Numbered from the stretch's first letter, positions 34,406 to 49,543 are shown. The stretch is DNA of 64,000 nt from Scytalidium lignicola (GCA_002812745.2 NCSJ02000082.1:81160-145159), one strand, 5' to 3'. The notes: generated by a model not told the origin, from the letters alone. Numbers and translations are program-made.

Positions 34406-36399
34406 TCTGAGTTTAGAGTAGTTACTTCCTATGGGACTGTTTCCTTTGGTTCATTGGACGGAAGAGGGATATGGCATTATTTTGGTGACAGAATGGATAT
34501 CTTTTGCATGGTTGGGAAAAGGTTATGCTTGGCGTTGGATTTTATGTTTTGTGAGAGTACGGCTTAGCTCGTTACAATGTACACGTATGTTTTATGTTGT
34601 GAAGAGAATAAACCCTGTGAACTTTTATTCCGAATGTGTCTTTTCCTAGGGCTATTATTACCATGAATCAATAAAAGGGTTGTAACAAGACTGATCAACG
34701 CGTGGAGGAGATAGAGCAAAAAAACAAAACCAAAAAGTGTTTACCCTCTTCTATGTTGAAAGAAAGAGTGTAGAAGAAATTTGTTTCGTGGCTCAACTGA
34801 TTCAAGAGGAAGGGAGGGAATGTTACTTACTATGCCCGAGGCCTTGACGCTCCCGGCTGATCGTCCTCCTTCGTGCCTTTACCATCCAGCCCTCGTCCTC
34901 CCCAAGCCTTTACCTATTCTACAGTCGTCCTCCCCTCGAGCCTTGCCCTGTCCACAGTTGTCCTCCCCATGCCTTGACCAGTACTGCCGATTCCTCCGCT
35001 CGATTAACCTTCGATGCGAGTGCTCGGTTCGTTCGACGCGTCGGGGGGAGGAACTAGGGTCAGTGGCTTTAAAGGGGGGGAGGGGAGGGGAGGGGAGTGT
35101 ATACCTTTTTATATTTTATAGCAGAGTGGTCGAGTTGTTGGACTGTTCGAAGTTAGTAAATTTTTTTNGGTTCAGAATAGAAATTGATTAGTTTGAAGTC
35201 AGTTGAGCCACGAGAACAAATATTTGTTGGGGATGGTGACTCAATTGAGGTTATGTATGGACGTGTTGTTGTGGTAGCGTGCTTTTTTNGAGGTTGAAAT
35301 GGCAGGAGGGAGGTTGGTTGTCTAGTAGTGGAAGGAAGGAGGGAGGAAGGGGGTGTCGTTTCGCTACCAATGAGTACACATCAAACAAAAAGAGAGAAGC
35401 CGTTCTGGCGAACTTGATTTATGTAGAGATGTCAATATGTAGATATGCTTTGAGTTTTCATCAGTGCTGTAGCTGTTCAAAGTACAATATGCTTGTTTCT
35501 TCTATCTGCTACTTTCAAGCTTTTGCTAAACCCGATCGAACTCAGACATAGATATCATGGTGTAGCTCTGTACAAATGAAGAGAATAGAGTATGCCGAGA
35601 ATCCTTTCAAGAACACTTATTCTATATTAGGATAGCATCGCCTACATAAAGTGTAGGTGATGAGAACTACATCAGAAGCACCGCTTTCATAATATCATAA
35701 CACCATTTTATCCCATCGTGTGGCACAATAAAAAGATCCAGAAACGAGATTACATCTCACGAGTATATCATTGTCATGTCGTGAACTTTCAGCTGACCAT
35801 GTATTGCTCCTCTAGAGCTTTGTCTAGAAGATTAGAAGCATTTTTATTGAAATCAACATCACTGAAATACAACTTTCCTGTAAACAGCTGATACCACAGA
35901 AAGTTTTATGAAGCCCATATCTTCAAGAAGGGAGATATGATATAACCCTGTGGCGTTCCTGGAGAGGAGTAAAGAAGACAGAAACCTATAAACTATTTAT
36001 CCAAGCTTTGCCTGGAGATATCAGAGAACTGTAGGAAGACAGATAGCCTATGCAGTGGTACATCCAGAATACTGGAATGAACCATAATCTATGCCTTAAA
36101 AGGAGTGAACGAAAGCAAAACATCATGCCTCATACTTTCCCTATTCGGCAATAATCCCCAGTACAGGGAACTGCCATGCCATTTCTCGACACTTCTTACT
36201 TAAGCATTGGTATGGATACTTATCCTTTGAATTAGCACATATTTTTGATTCCGAGATCTACCATTTGCTTATATACACATGCACTTCCTCTTCTGCCTTC
36301 AAACCGACCAGGGTAACGGGTTAAAAAAAATTGTCATAACTTTTTTACGTAGATTTGCAGAAAGAAATAAAACGGGAGCCCATTGCAATTATATCCTAT
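34406..36399. other. Convergent intergenic region between GH3 and ARG5,6
   Basis: No gene is recognisable. A C/T-rich block with repeated TCCTCCCC-like runs lies at 34850-35000. A G-run array lies at 35074-35096 and poly-purine tracts at 35325-35360. Two N bases follow T runs (about 35168 and 35289). The rest is AT-rich 3' flank shared by the two converging genes. Confidence 0.5.
35074..35096 (+). other. Potential G-quadruplex (four G-runs with single-A loops)
   Basis: Seven Gs followed by three GGGG runs, each separated by a single A. This fits the strict G4 pattern with the shortest possible loops, on the + strand of non-coding DNA downstream of the GH3 gene. Folding in vivo is not shown. 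Confidence 0.6.
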
Positions 36400-40205
<3,806 letters not shown>

Positions 40206-40455
40206 ACAGAGGGACGCGGCAAAATGTTATGGGATTCGTGCCAAGGCGCTGGGCCGACGCTCACTGGTTAGGCTCTTGAAGTGCCTATAGTTATGGCGAC
40301 TTTCAGGCTATTAATGTTTTGGAATGCCCTGTAATTATAGGGCACTTCAGGCACTACGCTCACTGAAGTGCCCCTTATGGATTATGTAATTATATGACAC
40401 GTGCCTATTTAGTGTCTTGGCAGAGTCCCATCACATTTTGCCGCGTCCTTCCGTA
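40206..40455. mobile_element. MITE-like element, copy A
   Basis: About 250 bp with terminal inverted repeats. The left end contains GGACGCGGCAAAATGT (from 40212) and the right end, read on the other strand, starts with nearly the same sequence (40454 downward). The inverted repeats run about 34 bp with a few mismatches. The interior carries CCCTGTAATTATAGGG and GGCACTTCAGGCACTACGC, shared with the copies at 59949 and 62532. No coding capacity, so it would need a transposase in trans. Ends are less well preserved than in the 62.5 kb copy. Confidence 0.75.
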
Positions 40456-41165
40456 CGAATGTAGGACTTCAATTTGCTGAGCAGTGAGCATGAACTCAAC
40501 TTTGCTATTGCAAGAACTCACACTCAAATATACACATAACTGCCCCGCTATGGTAGTCGATAAATGATTCTGTATAATTGCCGAAGAACAAAAAAAAAAC
40601 ACATCTTCATCTTCCCGCTGTCAATCCCAAAGCTCAAACGCAACTCGAAACTTAAAACGGAAAGCATGCATCATCTCTCACGGGTTTTCTCACTCATTTA
40701 CTGGCCCATTGTACACAGACCTACTGCTCATCAGTATATTCAAAAGATAAATGTGGCCAGCACACATACGCAAAGTCACAACCTGGCAATGACTCTCCTC
40801 AGAGCTGTGAGAAATGATGGTACTGGTATGCACGGAATGAACACTCTGAAGTGAAATTTCAGACCTTGATTTTTTATAGAAGAGGATATTTTTGAGAAGA
40901 TCTCTACAGATACACGAGGCATCGTTGGGTATCCGTTTACTATTGATTCCATATAGGTAAACGCTAATCAAACATAAATACATGAATCACGCCGTCTATC
41001 AGAGAGGTATCTCAAATTTGACCTTCAACAACTCTTGAAAGCTGCAGTTGCAGCGATCTCTAACCAAGGTGCTCGTTATTGTACGTCTTTTGACACCTAC
41101 TGATTGTAGGCACTGGAGTCCTTAAGTGTAAAGAGGGCTTAAATAATAAATCCTATCTGCTCACA
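40456..41165. other. AT-rich intergenic DNA, no gene seen
   Basis: Short overlapping frames only; nothing recognisable on either strand. Confidence 0.5.
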
Positions 41166-41905
41166 ATGGATAACAGTGCGGAAGTCTTTGCAAAACTCTC
41201 AAATCTGTGTGCAAGACCTTCATTTTATAACTGCATCAGAAGTTACCCCTCACAATTTCGTAAGTGCTTAAGCCTGAGAGCAGAAACTGGCATTAATATT
41301 AATTGCGCGACGTATTAAATATTCCTACCCCTCATATAATTGCCTGGTCTGTGGATCGGAACAATCCAGTGAGAGTTGAATACATTATCGAGGAGAAGGC
41401 CCCAGACCAGTCACTCGGGAGACTTTGGCAAGACTGGGATAAGTGGCCAATGAAGGACAGAATCTCTACAATAGAGCAAATTGTGGATATTGAACGGAAG
41501 CTTGCATCTACGAAATTCATGAAGTCCGGCTGCATCTATTTCAGGGAAGATATTCTAAATAATGGCCCTTTAGTAACCAATCCGCCATTATGCTAATCGA
41601 TACTCGATCATTTCACGTTAGGGCCACTCGTCGAGAAGGAATTATGGCACGGTGAAAAGTTCAACATAGGTATAAATCGAGGACTATGTGAGTCTTCATT
41701 AATGTTTTATGATTAGTCTTAGTCTAATAACATGCAGATGAGGGACCACAAGAGTTTGTTAAAGCGATGGCCGAGAACAAAGCGAAATTCATTAGAGCTT
41801 ACGCTCGTCCACGTATGAATTATGCTCGTTCTCTTACGGAACCTGAGTCGCCTGACGAAATGCCCAACCTCTTAGATAAGTATCTTCAACTAACTGCAGC
41901 TATGG
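41166..41905 (+). pseudogene. Phosphotransferase (APH/AIM9-like) pseudogene
   Basis: The readable protein pieces match the fungal aminoglycoside-phosphotransferase-like/AIM9 group: VFAKLSN at the start, then VLNIPTPHIIAWSVD, VEYIIEEKAP, WHGEKFN and YARPRMNYARSL. The first part (ATG at 41166) needs a one-base frame change near 41230 to continue into TASEV. An in-frame TAA lies at 41594-41596 between two stretches that are both family-like. A plausible intron (GTGAGT to TGCAG) lies at about 41687-41735. The C-terminal half with the HxD and DxD kinase motifs is absent and replaced by an antisense HNH relic. No function is expected from this copy. Confidence 0.6.
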
Positions 41906-41958
41906 TACGTCCTCAATCTTCTGATGATACGCACTCGTCAACACTTTGCTGTTTTATC

Positions 41959-43240
41959 CTGCAACACTCTGCCATAAAGCAATCTTGAGGTACTTTGCAA
42001 AGTTAGTCGTCCCATCCTCCCTCAAACATCCATTTCCCATCTCCTTCAAGTCTTCCCAATCTCGTAATTTTCGTTCTATTATCTCGCCCATTCCAGATGC
42101 ATGTAAGATTTCGGCAAGCCTATAATGGCAATCGAGAAATACAGGGCTAGGGAGCGGAATATCATCCGAGGTTGATTGTAGGGTAACTATGCCATCAGGA
42201 GGCAAGTCGGATCGAAGACGTCGGGGAAACCCTGAATAAATTTTAATTTTATATGTATTCGGAGTTTCCTGAATCCCCATATCCTTAGAAATTGATTGTT
42301 AATCGGCCATTTATTTAATACATACCGTTGCAACAAAGGCAAGTCTAAAATATCTAAATTGCGTATGAAGGCTATTAGATAGGGTCATCCCATTGGAAGG
42401 GTCGTTGATACGATCCGCATTCATGTTAATATGTCGGATAGCTGGAAAACATCTCTACAGGACTTCCCATGCTTTATTAATCTCGTGCGAATCACCCTAC
42501 CTAAAGTTAACGATATGTTATGAAAGCCAGAAAATGAATAAAAAACATACTAGTGTGCTTTTCCATTTTCCATACCTGAATGGTATTGTATGGATACCTT
42601 CAACATCAGCATTATCAACATCAGCATTATTTATGGTAGCCGGTTCTCTAAGCTCCTTCCAGAGTTTGTTATCGAACTGCTTTGAGATAACACATCGGTG
42701 ATCATCTCGAAGTAGGAGAGTCTTCCTAAATTCGGTTTCACGGCTGTTGGGATCTGTTAGTGTAGCAAGTACAGCTTCAACATTGCTTTGCCTCTGATCT
42801 ATTAGCGACGGCGTTGTCGTGCTCCGTCTACTATTAGCTTTCACTATATACAAGTCAATTAATAAACTTCCAAATGAATCATTTCAAGCTTACTTGGGTA
42901 GAGGAGACCAGTACAGAGATTAGAGAAAACAGAACTACTCGTCGTCGTCGTTAGACTTCAGGATATCTCTCGCGAGTGACTCTCTTCCCCTTTCTGGGAG
43001 ATGTTCGATAAATGCCAATAAGCAGACTATTAGTTTGCTCTCAAGCCCTCCTCTAGATGCAGGTGCGTATCGATTGATCCGTTTTCTAGCTAGATCAGAG
43101 AGCACAGACCACGAATCTGTCTCAGGTTCTGTTGAGAGGTCTGAAAGTCCTGTCATTACAGACAACTCGCATGAACGAAGCGTACTTGGAGGACCAGTAG
43201 ACCGGGAAGCCGAACTTTGGGCCCGTGAGCTCTCTTACGT
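41959..43240 (-). pseudogene. HNH-endonuclease-domain gene, broken
   Basis: Read on the minus strand, coding-like blocks follow the order of the fungal HNH (HNH_2-like) hypothetical proteins: LESKLIVCLLAFIEHLPERG (about 43060-42995), ESLARDIL, then VEAVLATLTDPNSRETEF, TLLLRDDHRCVIS (HNH entry strand) with HTIPFRYGKW (about 42600), RINDPSNGMTLSNSLHTQF (42410-42350) and a C-terminal block PDGIVTLQSTSDDIPLPSP. Introns with good GT/AG signals separate several blocks. It is broken by a frame change just after DDDE (about 42945) and a TAG at 42455-42457 inside a conserved block. Its last exon abuts the phosphotransferase relic tail to tail. The family role (nuclease) is only inferred from the fold. 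Confidence 0.55.
42601..42630. repeat. 15-bp perfect tandem duplication
   Basis: CAACATCAGCATTAT occurs twice head to tail inside the HNH relic. It is in frame and doubles the NADVD-like peptide on the minus strand. Confidence 0.8.
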
Positions 43241-43789
43241 TTAGGGCGCATGTTTGAAGTGGAAACGATATATAAAATCAAAATATAGTCTTGCTTAGAG
43301 TTAGATCGATGAGGTGATATTGCCAAGTGAATTTCATGGTTAATCTGGACGCGCAAGTAAGCGATAACATCACGATAACGTTCTAGTCTAAGCCCAAAAG
43401 GGAATACGTGTAACAATTTAGCGTGCGGGGTCTAGGGTAGAAACAGTAGCGCAGACAGAACTGTCGCATAATATTACTTGGGACTTGATATTCTGAAAGA
43501 GTGAACCAAAGCTGGATAGACTCTCGCCCATGGGTTCTAACAGTCAACACATATGTCGTCCATTGGGTCAAATATGCTCGAAGGAGTCCAGAAGTAGCGA
43601 ATGATTTGAAGTTCTAACTATCTCAGAAAACGACGAGCAAGCAAAGTTTCATCGTGAAGACAATTCAAGTATATAATCAGGTACACTAATTTGATGAAAT
43701 TAAGCTCTGTGGTTGACATTGTACAAAGTTGATCTTTGTTGGACGATTTGTAGTTTGCTCCTTCGTATGATTAATCCTCGTGGACAGGA

Positions 43790-44005
43790 AAGCAGTATGG
43801 AGGGCTATGTATAACGTTGTCTTTATCTTTGCTGTTGATTCCTTGGACAATATGATACAGCTACGTGTAGGTTAGGTAGACACTCAAATAGTTATAGCAA
43901 TTGGGTCTATGAGGTATTGTTCTCTCCTGATGGCAAGTTCATAGTATGGGAATCGCTAGACAGCACGTTTAAGGTTTGGGAGACTACTATAAGCAAAGCG
44001 GAGTA
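43790..44005 (+). pseudogene. WD40-repeat fragment
   Basis: The + strand frame ending at the TAA near 44003 reads VYEVLFSPDGKFI then SLDSTFKVWETT, which is one clear WD40 repeat of the type found in fungal NACHT/HET-E-like proteins. A weaker preceding half-repeat (SLDNMIQL) is in another frame and interrupted by a stop. There is no start, no NACHT domain and no further repeat, so it is a short relic. Confidence 0.5.
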
Positions 44006-44035
44006 AGTGCTTGATGAACTAAGTGCTTGATGAAC
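44004..44035. repeat. 16-bp perfect tandem duplication
   Basis: TAAGTGCTTGATGAAC occurs twice in tandem at the end of the WD40 relic. A simple local duplication. Confidence 0.8.
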
Positions 44036-44452
44036 ATAGCGATCTTGTTATTCGTAATGCGGTGGAATTCTTGCCTAACCTTTCAGCTCAGATTTGCAGA
44101 GCCTCCCCCAAACTATTGATAGACAATAACAGGGTTCTGAATGGTCCGTTTGCAGCAGCCTGAAACTGATGTTACATAGTCCAATAAGCATCCGCCAGCG
44201 CATCACAAATTTGATGTGTACTCCGTAGTTTTTGGCCTTTTGATTTGTTTATGCTAGTATTGGCTTAGTTCAAGGCTGTGCGATAATGTAATGCCAAGTT
44301 CGTTGATCGGGGTCAGTCGGGTATACTACTTCTTAATTTAATCAATCGGCTACTATAGCCTCTTTGCCTCTCTAGCAGTCTCTGGTTAACAATATTCTAC
44401 TTTCAAACCAGACACCTACTATTGCTTCATAATTTTCATCACGTTGATTCCC
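44036..44452. other. AT-rich intergenic DNA, no gene seen
   Basis: Nothing recognisable between the WD40 fragment and the membrane-protein relic. Confidence 0.5.
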
Positions 44453-46138
44453 ATGGCTCCGATGATCAATATCACGGTCACGGTCCCTGCAGGAACTACA
44501 AATCATGGAGATCCAAAACTGCTTTGTACTCCAGTTATTCTTGTTTGCGCAGAAGATCCACCGTCGATAGTGGACAGACATATTATATTTTTATACGGTG
44601 AATTACTTGGCCCATGATATCACGATCAAGTCTGCTCCTGGGGTCCAGATGCAGGAAACCGCAGAAAATATCATATTTGCTCTTATATACCCTTATTCTG
44701 GGCTTATTAGAGGCATTGAAGCAATTTGTCGTCACGCTAGTATTACTCGCAGAAATGAGAATGTATATTCGTTCTACTCAAAGATACCGACTAACTAGAT
44801 ACAGTTTATACAAGGCGGTCCGTACCGGAGCTCTTTGTGTAGTTGTACGTTCAGAGTTCTGGAAGCCGAAGGAGGGTGATTCAATCACAGGCGTAAAGAT
44901 CAAGCATCTTGACGAGTCTACTGACCACAATGCCGTAACGAAGAGTGAAAAGAGCCTTCTCTCGCCTACAACCGGGCCCAATGCACTGTAAGATTGCCTC
45001 TCCTAATTGCTACCTAAACTGAATCTCGCAAGGAAGAAATTTTCATGGGCGGTAGAAATTCCTGAAATGTTTCAAGAAGGAAATATATCTCCGCTAGTCA
45101 AATCAAACCGGACTATCCACGGCGTCCACCGAATGCCAGAATACTCAGAATACGCATTTGCGATCTTACCTTCCAATGGTTTTGTTGAGTCTAATAATAA
45201 GGATATCGTAATATCTCATCCACAAGGCGTCATACAAGCTATCGTATCCATCGTACAGATCTGCTTTGCTACAGCAACTTTATATAACAGCAGAGGCAAT
45301 CAGATAGACCAATACGGATACGCTGCTTTTGGTCTTTCAGTTCTTCCATACGTCATCATGTCAATCGTCAACCTTCTCGGAAATGTACTGACACCTGACT
45401 TTGCGACCTTGTACTTAGTCCGATCATTAGAGATGGAAGAAGCTGAAAAACGTGGATATCGATTTGAAGGGATTATTGGTACTTTAGTAGAAAGTTCTGA
45501 TACGGATGAAAAGGTGTACTAGGTTAAGCCAGCTAACACTAGTTTTCTACTGTAAGTGGCTCCAAGTACTGATGTTGGCACCCATTCTACGTCAAATGAT
45601 CAAGCGGATGCAATAAGAATAGAGGAATCCGCTTTTGTGGAATGGTATGAAAATTTATCTACTATAGACTTGATGCGGATTCTCAACGGGGATAAAATTG
45701 CTGGAGTCACGACTGATCTTCACATTCCTGCTGCCACTCACTTCAAAACAGAAGGCCCTAGAGTCTGGAGTGGCAGGAAATACAGGATTATTATGGGTTT
45801 TATAACTTGCATCATGATGCCAATTCCTTTCGCAGTTGTCGCAGGCTTAACACACTATCATCCTGGACATAGCACAACATCATAGCGGGTCTTGATGACT
45901 GGTTGCATGGTGATGGGCATCTTTGTGGGGAGTTTATTACCACCTATAGTCGAGCAATATGANTCAGGCAGTCTCAGGATTAGTCCGAAAGTATCAGTTG
46001 AAATTCAGAAAGACTCAAAACCCGAATCTAAATATGAAGATTGGGATTTTCTTCACCTAATCTGCCTTTGCTATAGGCGGGTGGATAGTAGTTGGGCAGA
46101 TGTTGCACGAATATGGCAGCTGCAGCCTCCTTTCTTAA
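44453..46138 (+). pseudogene. Fungal multi-pass membrane protein of unknown function, decayed
   Basis: From an ATG near 44453 the pieces VPAGTTNHGDPKLLCTP, WTDILYFYTVNYLAH, YSLYKAVRTGALCVVV, VHRMPEYSEYAFAILPSN, YGYAAFGLSVLPYVIMSIVN, VAGLTHYHPGHST and GGWIVVGQMLHEYGSCSLL occur in the order of a large fungal-only membrane protein family with no assigned role. Frames change near 44590, 44770 and 46070. An intron at 44988-45032 is well formed. A TAG at 45520-45522 and another at 45886-45888 stop the reading; the second (TTS-stop-RVLMTG) fits a CAG to TAG change. One N is at 45962. The last stop is at 46136-46138. Some frame changes could be unrecognised introns, but the nonsense codons make loss of function likely. 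Confidence 0.6.
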
Positions 46139-46619
46139 TCTCATAGTTTGTACGCAGGGTGAGAGCCTATGATAAAAGTACCGAGAAGAAGTATTTATTA
46201 CCTTGATCGTTGCATACTCTCCATACTTTGAGAGCAATGCAGCATGCAAGAAGAACAAGCGGGCAGCGATATCACTTTGCAGGTACTGGTATTAATTTGG
46301 TAGAAAGGTTGGAATTTTTTTAACTCGGAGAAAATCAAATTATATTTACACTAAATAATTTAGTGGCTATGACTGTAACTTCTAATTGTGCAATGGCAAA
46401 TATTTGTCATGCCCCTTCGATTTCGTCGATCTTGGAAAGAAATTACGTTATTCCTGTTGTACCAATCAGTGAGATAGTCTGCCATCATTAAGACTGTAGA
46501 AGCTTGCTACATATGAATATATTCCCGATCTCACTAAAATCGTAATCCCTATACGAGTCTTGAATATAACCCATAGACAAAAATGAGAGCAACGTTCAGA
46601 AGATGTCTTTACAGCAAGT
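46139..46619. other. Intergenic DNA, no gene seen
   Basis: 3' flanks of the membrane-protein relic and of the UstYa-like gene. AT-rich, nothing recognisable. Confidence 0.5.
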
Positions 46620-47692
46620 TTATAGCACGGTTCCAGTTTCGTGCTCGTAAGTTATGGGTTTCCGTGGCACATAGTACTTCCCACCTTTCTGCCTCTCATT
46701 GACCCAGTTTCGAAGCTCGCGTATGTCTCGACAAGTATGGACTTGGTTCGAGTCTATGTAATTGTGACCAATTCCTCGGTAATACTTTGTTGGGATGAGA
46801 GTTGTGCTACCGTAGCAAATGATAGACTGTCGTATGATGTCGATGCAGTGCTCTATTAAGAGAGTTGGTGAGAGTTCACAATGGTTTACAACTTATGAGA
46901 CTCATACCTAAATGAAGTGGACCATGTAACGGAGTAAACGGATAGCGCTCTGGATAGAAGGCTCTACGAACAAAATCCTATATTTTATCAGTTAATGGTG
47001 ACCGAACAAAGGGTAATATAGCAACTTACCACACAGTGCAATGTATGGAAAATGTCCAACCTAAGGAAGAATTAGCTTTAGATAGATATTACTAGATCTA
47101 GCAGTTATTTTGGCACGCACCCTGCTGTATATCCACCCGCTACGGCGTCGTAATATTCTACATATCTGTCTCCCCAAGTAGCCTTCGCTTCCTCTTCAGA
47201 AATTGAAAAGCCCCATGGCTCCCAGAGTTTTTTCCAGGCATTATCGATTTCATTACTCGGCGGTCCAAAATATGTTTCATTCTCTGGCCACGGAACATTC
47301 TTATCTAGTTCCGGTTTATAAGTTGTTCCATTATCATAAAAGCGTGGTGCGCCGGTAAATTGTACTTCGCGAAGCGTCGATCGAAAGGGTAAGGCTAATT
47401 GAGGGTTAACATATGAATAGAACTGTAGATAGTCAATATATATATATTAAATACCGAAGTCAGATTTGAATGCCGTCTCGTAAGTTCCCAAAGGCGCCCT
47501 AGGACGAGATATATAAAATCCAGCCAAAAATGAGGCTATTGATGTGAGACAGAGGATAGCAGAAAATATGGCATAGAGTCTCCATTTGTTTTGCTTCGCC
47601 GCGTATGGCTCTGGAAGGTTTTCACGATCAAGAAATGGAACATCTTCCTCTGCGGATGAACCAGAGTTGGCCGATTCACATGATTCTTTCAT
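46620..47692 (-). CDS. UstYa-family (DUF3328) oxidase-like protein, five exons
   Basis: Minus-strand exons 47692-47455, 47394-47121, 47060-47030 (31 nt), 46977-46908 and 46852-46620 join in phase to 281 residues. A cytosolic N-terminus is followed by one membrane span (about 38-61, YAIFSAILCLTSIASFLAGF). The body has TYFGPPSNEIDNAWKKL and both family HxxHC motifs: H176-T-L-H179-C180, coded by the 31-nt exon, and H203-L-E-H206-C207, then CIDIIRQSI and TCRDIRELRNWV near the C-terminus. UstYa-type proteins oxidise and cyclise ribosomal peptides (ustiloxin, asperipin, phomopsin) and occur in other secondary-metabolite clusters. All key residues are present and no stop interrupts it, in contrast to its neighbours. 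No precursor peptide, tyrosinase or protease gene of such a cluster is visible nearby, so its substrate is open. Confidence 0.87.
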
Positions 47693-48249
47693 GATTGTGA
47701 GACCTCACACTTATCAACAACATTGAAATATGAAAAGACGGATGAGCGAGATCAACCCTAGCGACCGATTTATCCAGCAACACCTTGTCAACAAATGGTT
47801 AACCTCAGCAGCTTACGGCATGAACCTGCAGGGCTTGGTAGTCATTGCTCAACTCACTAGGGTTCAGACACGTCTTGTTTAGCCCTCCTATGAGTCTCGT
47901 CATCGTTCACAAACAGTCATCCAAACTTCGTCTCTCTCAGGCACAATGCACAGTCAACCGTTGCCAAGACTAGCACTTGATAGGTCGATATCTACGGCGA
48001 TTTAGTCTTATTATTTTCCGCTCCAATTGAATCTTCCCAGCTACTTATTACATGGCTAATTACGTCGTAATCCAACTAATTTTTTTGGCCGTGCATTCGC
48101 ATTAGTATAAGAATCTAACCTTTCAATTTGTAGAATATGTGGAGGAAATAGTGAGTTAATTGCTAGCTAAGTTAGAAAATAATGCTGAAAGTTAAGTAAT
48201 ATTCTTTTTTGCCTGTTTTTTNGACCGATTAGTCACATGGTAGCATTGT
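47693..48249. other. Promoter side of the UstYa-like gene; no gene seen
   Basis: AT-rich from about 48000. One N at about 48223 after a T run. Nothing recognisable apart from probable promoter sequence. Confidence 0.5.
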
Positions 48250-48948
48250 ACCAAACCTAGAGTCGCCTTCTCTCGAGTCCGGCGTCAACTCCTCGCCCCT
48301 GGAATGGAAAACTGTCTGGTTCGAACTGTGCAGGACTATCCTAATCACATTGAGCTCCTTATTGAGTAGAAGACTAGATTCTTCGCGTCAGCGAGGATTA
48401 ATAGGCCAGACTTGGAGCTGCCATCGAATAACACCCACAAGTTGTTCACCCATTATTCCTGGGTCCTCGACCAACTCTCCCAAAGCCTACCTAAGCGCTT
48501 TCAACTAAAGCTAGACGAGATACGCCAAGGGCTCCCACTGCTTTTTCGGTTTGACTATCCAATAGTACTTAACCACGATAACCGTTTAGAGATGAACATC
48601 CACGTAGACGAGGGAACTGATTGTATTACTGGTATCGTCGACTGGGCCAACGCTATATATACTCCATTTGTACATCACTCGGAGGTCTTGAAACCATCCT
48701 TAACGTCTAGACTTCATCACACTAGTACTTCCATCTTAGCCATAAGTACCTCCGGACGCAGTTCTGGAAGACTTCCTACAAAGGTTACTAAATATCTTTC
48801 AGAAAATGATCGACGGGCAATCCAAATTAGGAGGCTATTTGGCATGTTCCAAACCTATGGCTTCAGTCGTCAACTTGAGAAGGATAACGCAGCGCCTCTA
48901 AAAGAGAAAGACCAGAAATTCGTATACCTTGAGGCATTCTGTATTTAG
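48250..48948 (+). pseudogene. Second phosphotransferase (APH-like) pseudogene, C-terminal half
   Basis: One frame reads LVRTVQDYPNHIELLIE, stop (TAG 48367-48369), then NRPDLELPSNN, YSWVLDQLSQSLPKRFQ, FDYPIVLNHDNRLEMNIHVD and ITGIVDWANAIYTPF. The NHDxxxxMNIHVD block corresponds to the catalytic loop and IVDWA to the metal-binding loop of aminoglycoside/choline-kinase-like phosphotransferases. Beyond YTPF the family continuation (SLGGLET, then QFWKTF-like) lies in other frames, so there are at least two frameshifts. The N-terminal lobe is missing. With the relic at 41166, which keeps only an N-terminal part, this makes two separate decayed members of the same broad family. Confidence 0.6.
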
Positions 48949-49116
48949 CCGGCTGAATAGAATTCTTTGTAAAACTTTCTAAAGTACACAAGAACTAGAG
49001 AAAGAGAAAGTAACTCTATATCCTTACATCCATTTTTTATCATCTTACTGACAACCACGAAAGTTAGTCTCTCAACTACAGATCTAAAGCGTCGCTGCTC
49101 CGATCAAGAAGGATCT

Positions 49117-49543
49117 ATGATGGAAGACACTATTTCGCCGCAAAGTCAATTTAATAGCGTCGCTCAGCGCGGATCATTAGGTAGCCTAAACTCTCTTAAG
49201 CTGTAAGTTAAGCTTCCCCAGCTATAGCCGACTAGACCTTGTTATCATCTTGCAAACAAGCAGTATTAAATTCTTAACATATATTGGTAGCATGGTAGAC
49301 ATACAAACAGATCAGCATGTTGCCGGAAACAAGCCTGGAGTAACTCAGGCTTCCCGAAATTCGATCTTTCACCCATACCCCAACAAATCAACTAATGATG
49401 TACCGGCGCTAAATTGTGTCGGCGTCAATCCTCCAACTCCTAGAAGTGGTCACATCATCGGTACACAACCACCTCGGACAGGTAACACGGAAGAGCAATG
49501 GCATGACCGTGCTGGGTTTGAATGGAGTGATTTCAACGCCTAA
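49117..49543 (+). CDS. Hypothetical small protein, two exons (uncertain)
   Basis: Exons 49117-49202 and 49261-49543 with a 58-nt intron (GTAAGT to ACAAG) would give 122 residues starting MMEDTISPQSQF and ending WSDFNA. I recognise no domain. The second half is rich in Pro, Gly, Asn and Thr (NPPTPRSGH, TQPPRTGNT) with no membrane segment or signal peptide. The in-frame reading continues upstream of the ATG, so it may be the 3' end of a longer lost gene. The only support is the clean splice join and the absence of stops. Confidence 0.3.

Noticed and set aside
35122..35160. tRNA-like D-arm sequence (GTGGTCGAGTTGTTGGACTG)
   Set aside because: No acceptor stem, anticodon arm or TTC arm can be built around it.
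34781..35191. Proline-rich + strand frame downstream of GH3
   Set aside because: Produced by the C/T-rich and G-rich tracts and interrupted by an N; no protein features.
43156..43416. Minus-strand frame starting near 43416 as a separate gene
   Set aside because: It has no features of its own; part of it probably belongs to the damaged 5' end of the HNH relic.
49117..49543. RiPP precursor peptide for the UstYa-like protein
   Set aside because: The small frame has no signal peptide and no repeated core with Kex2 sites, so it does not fit a precursor.
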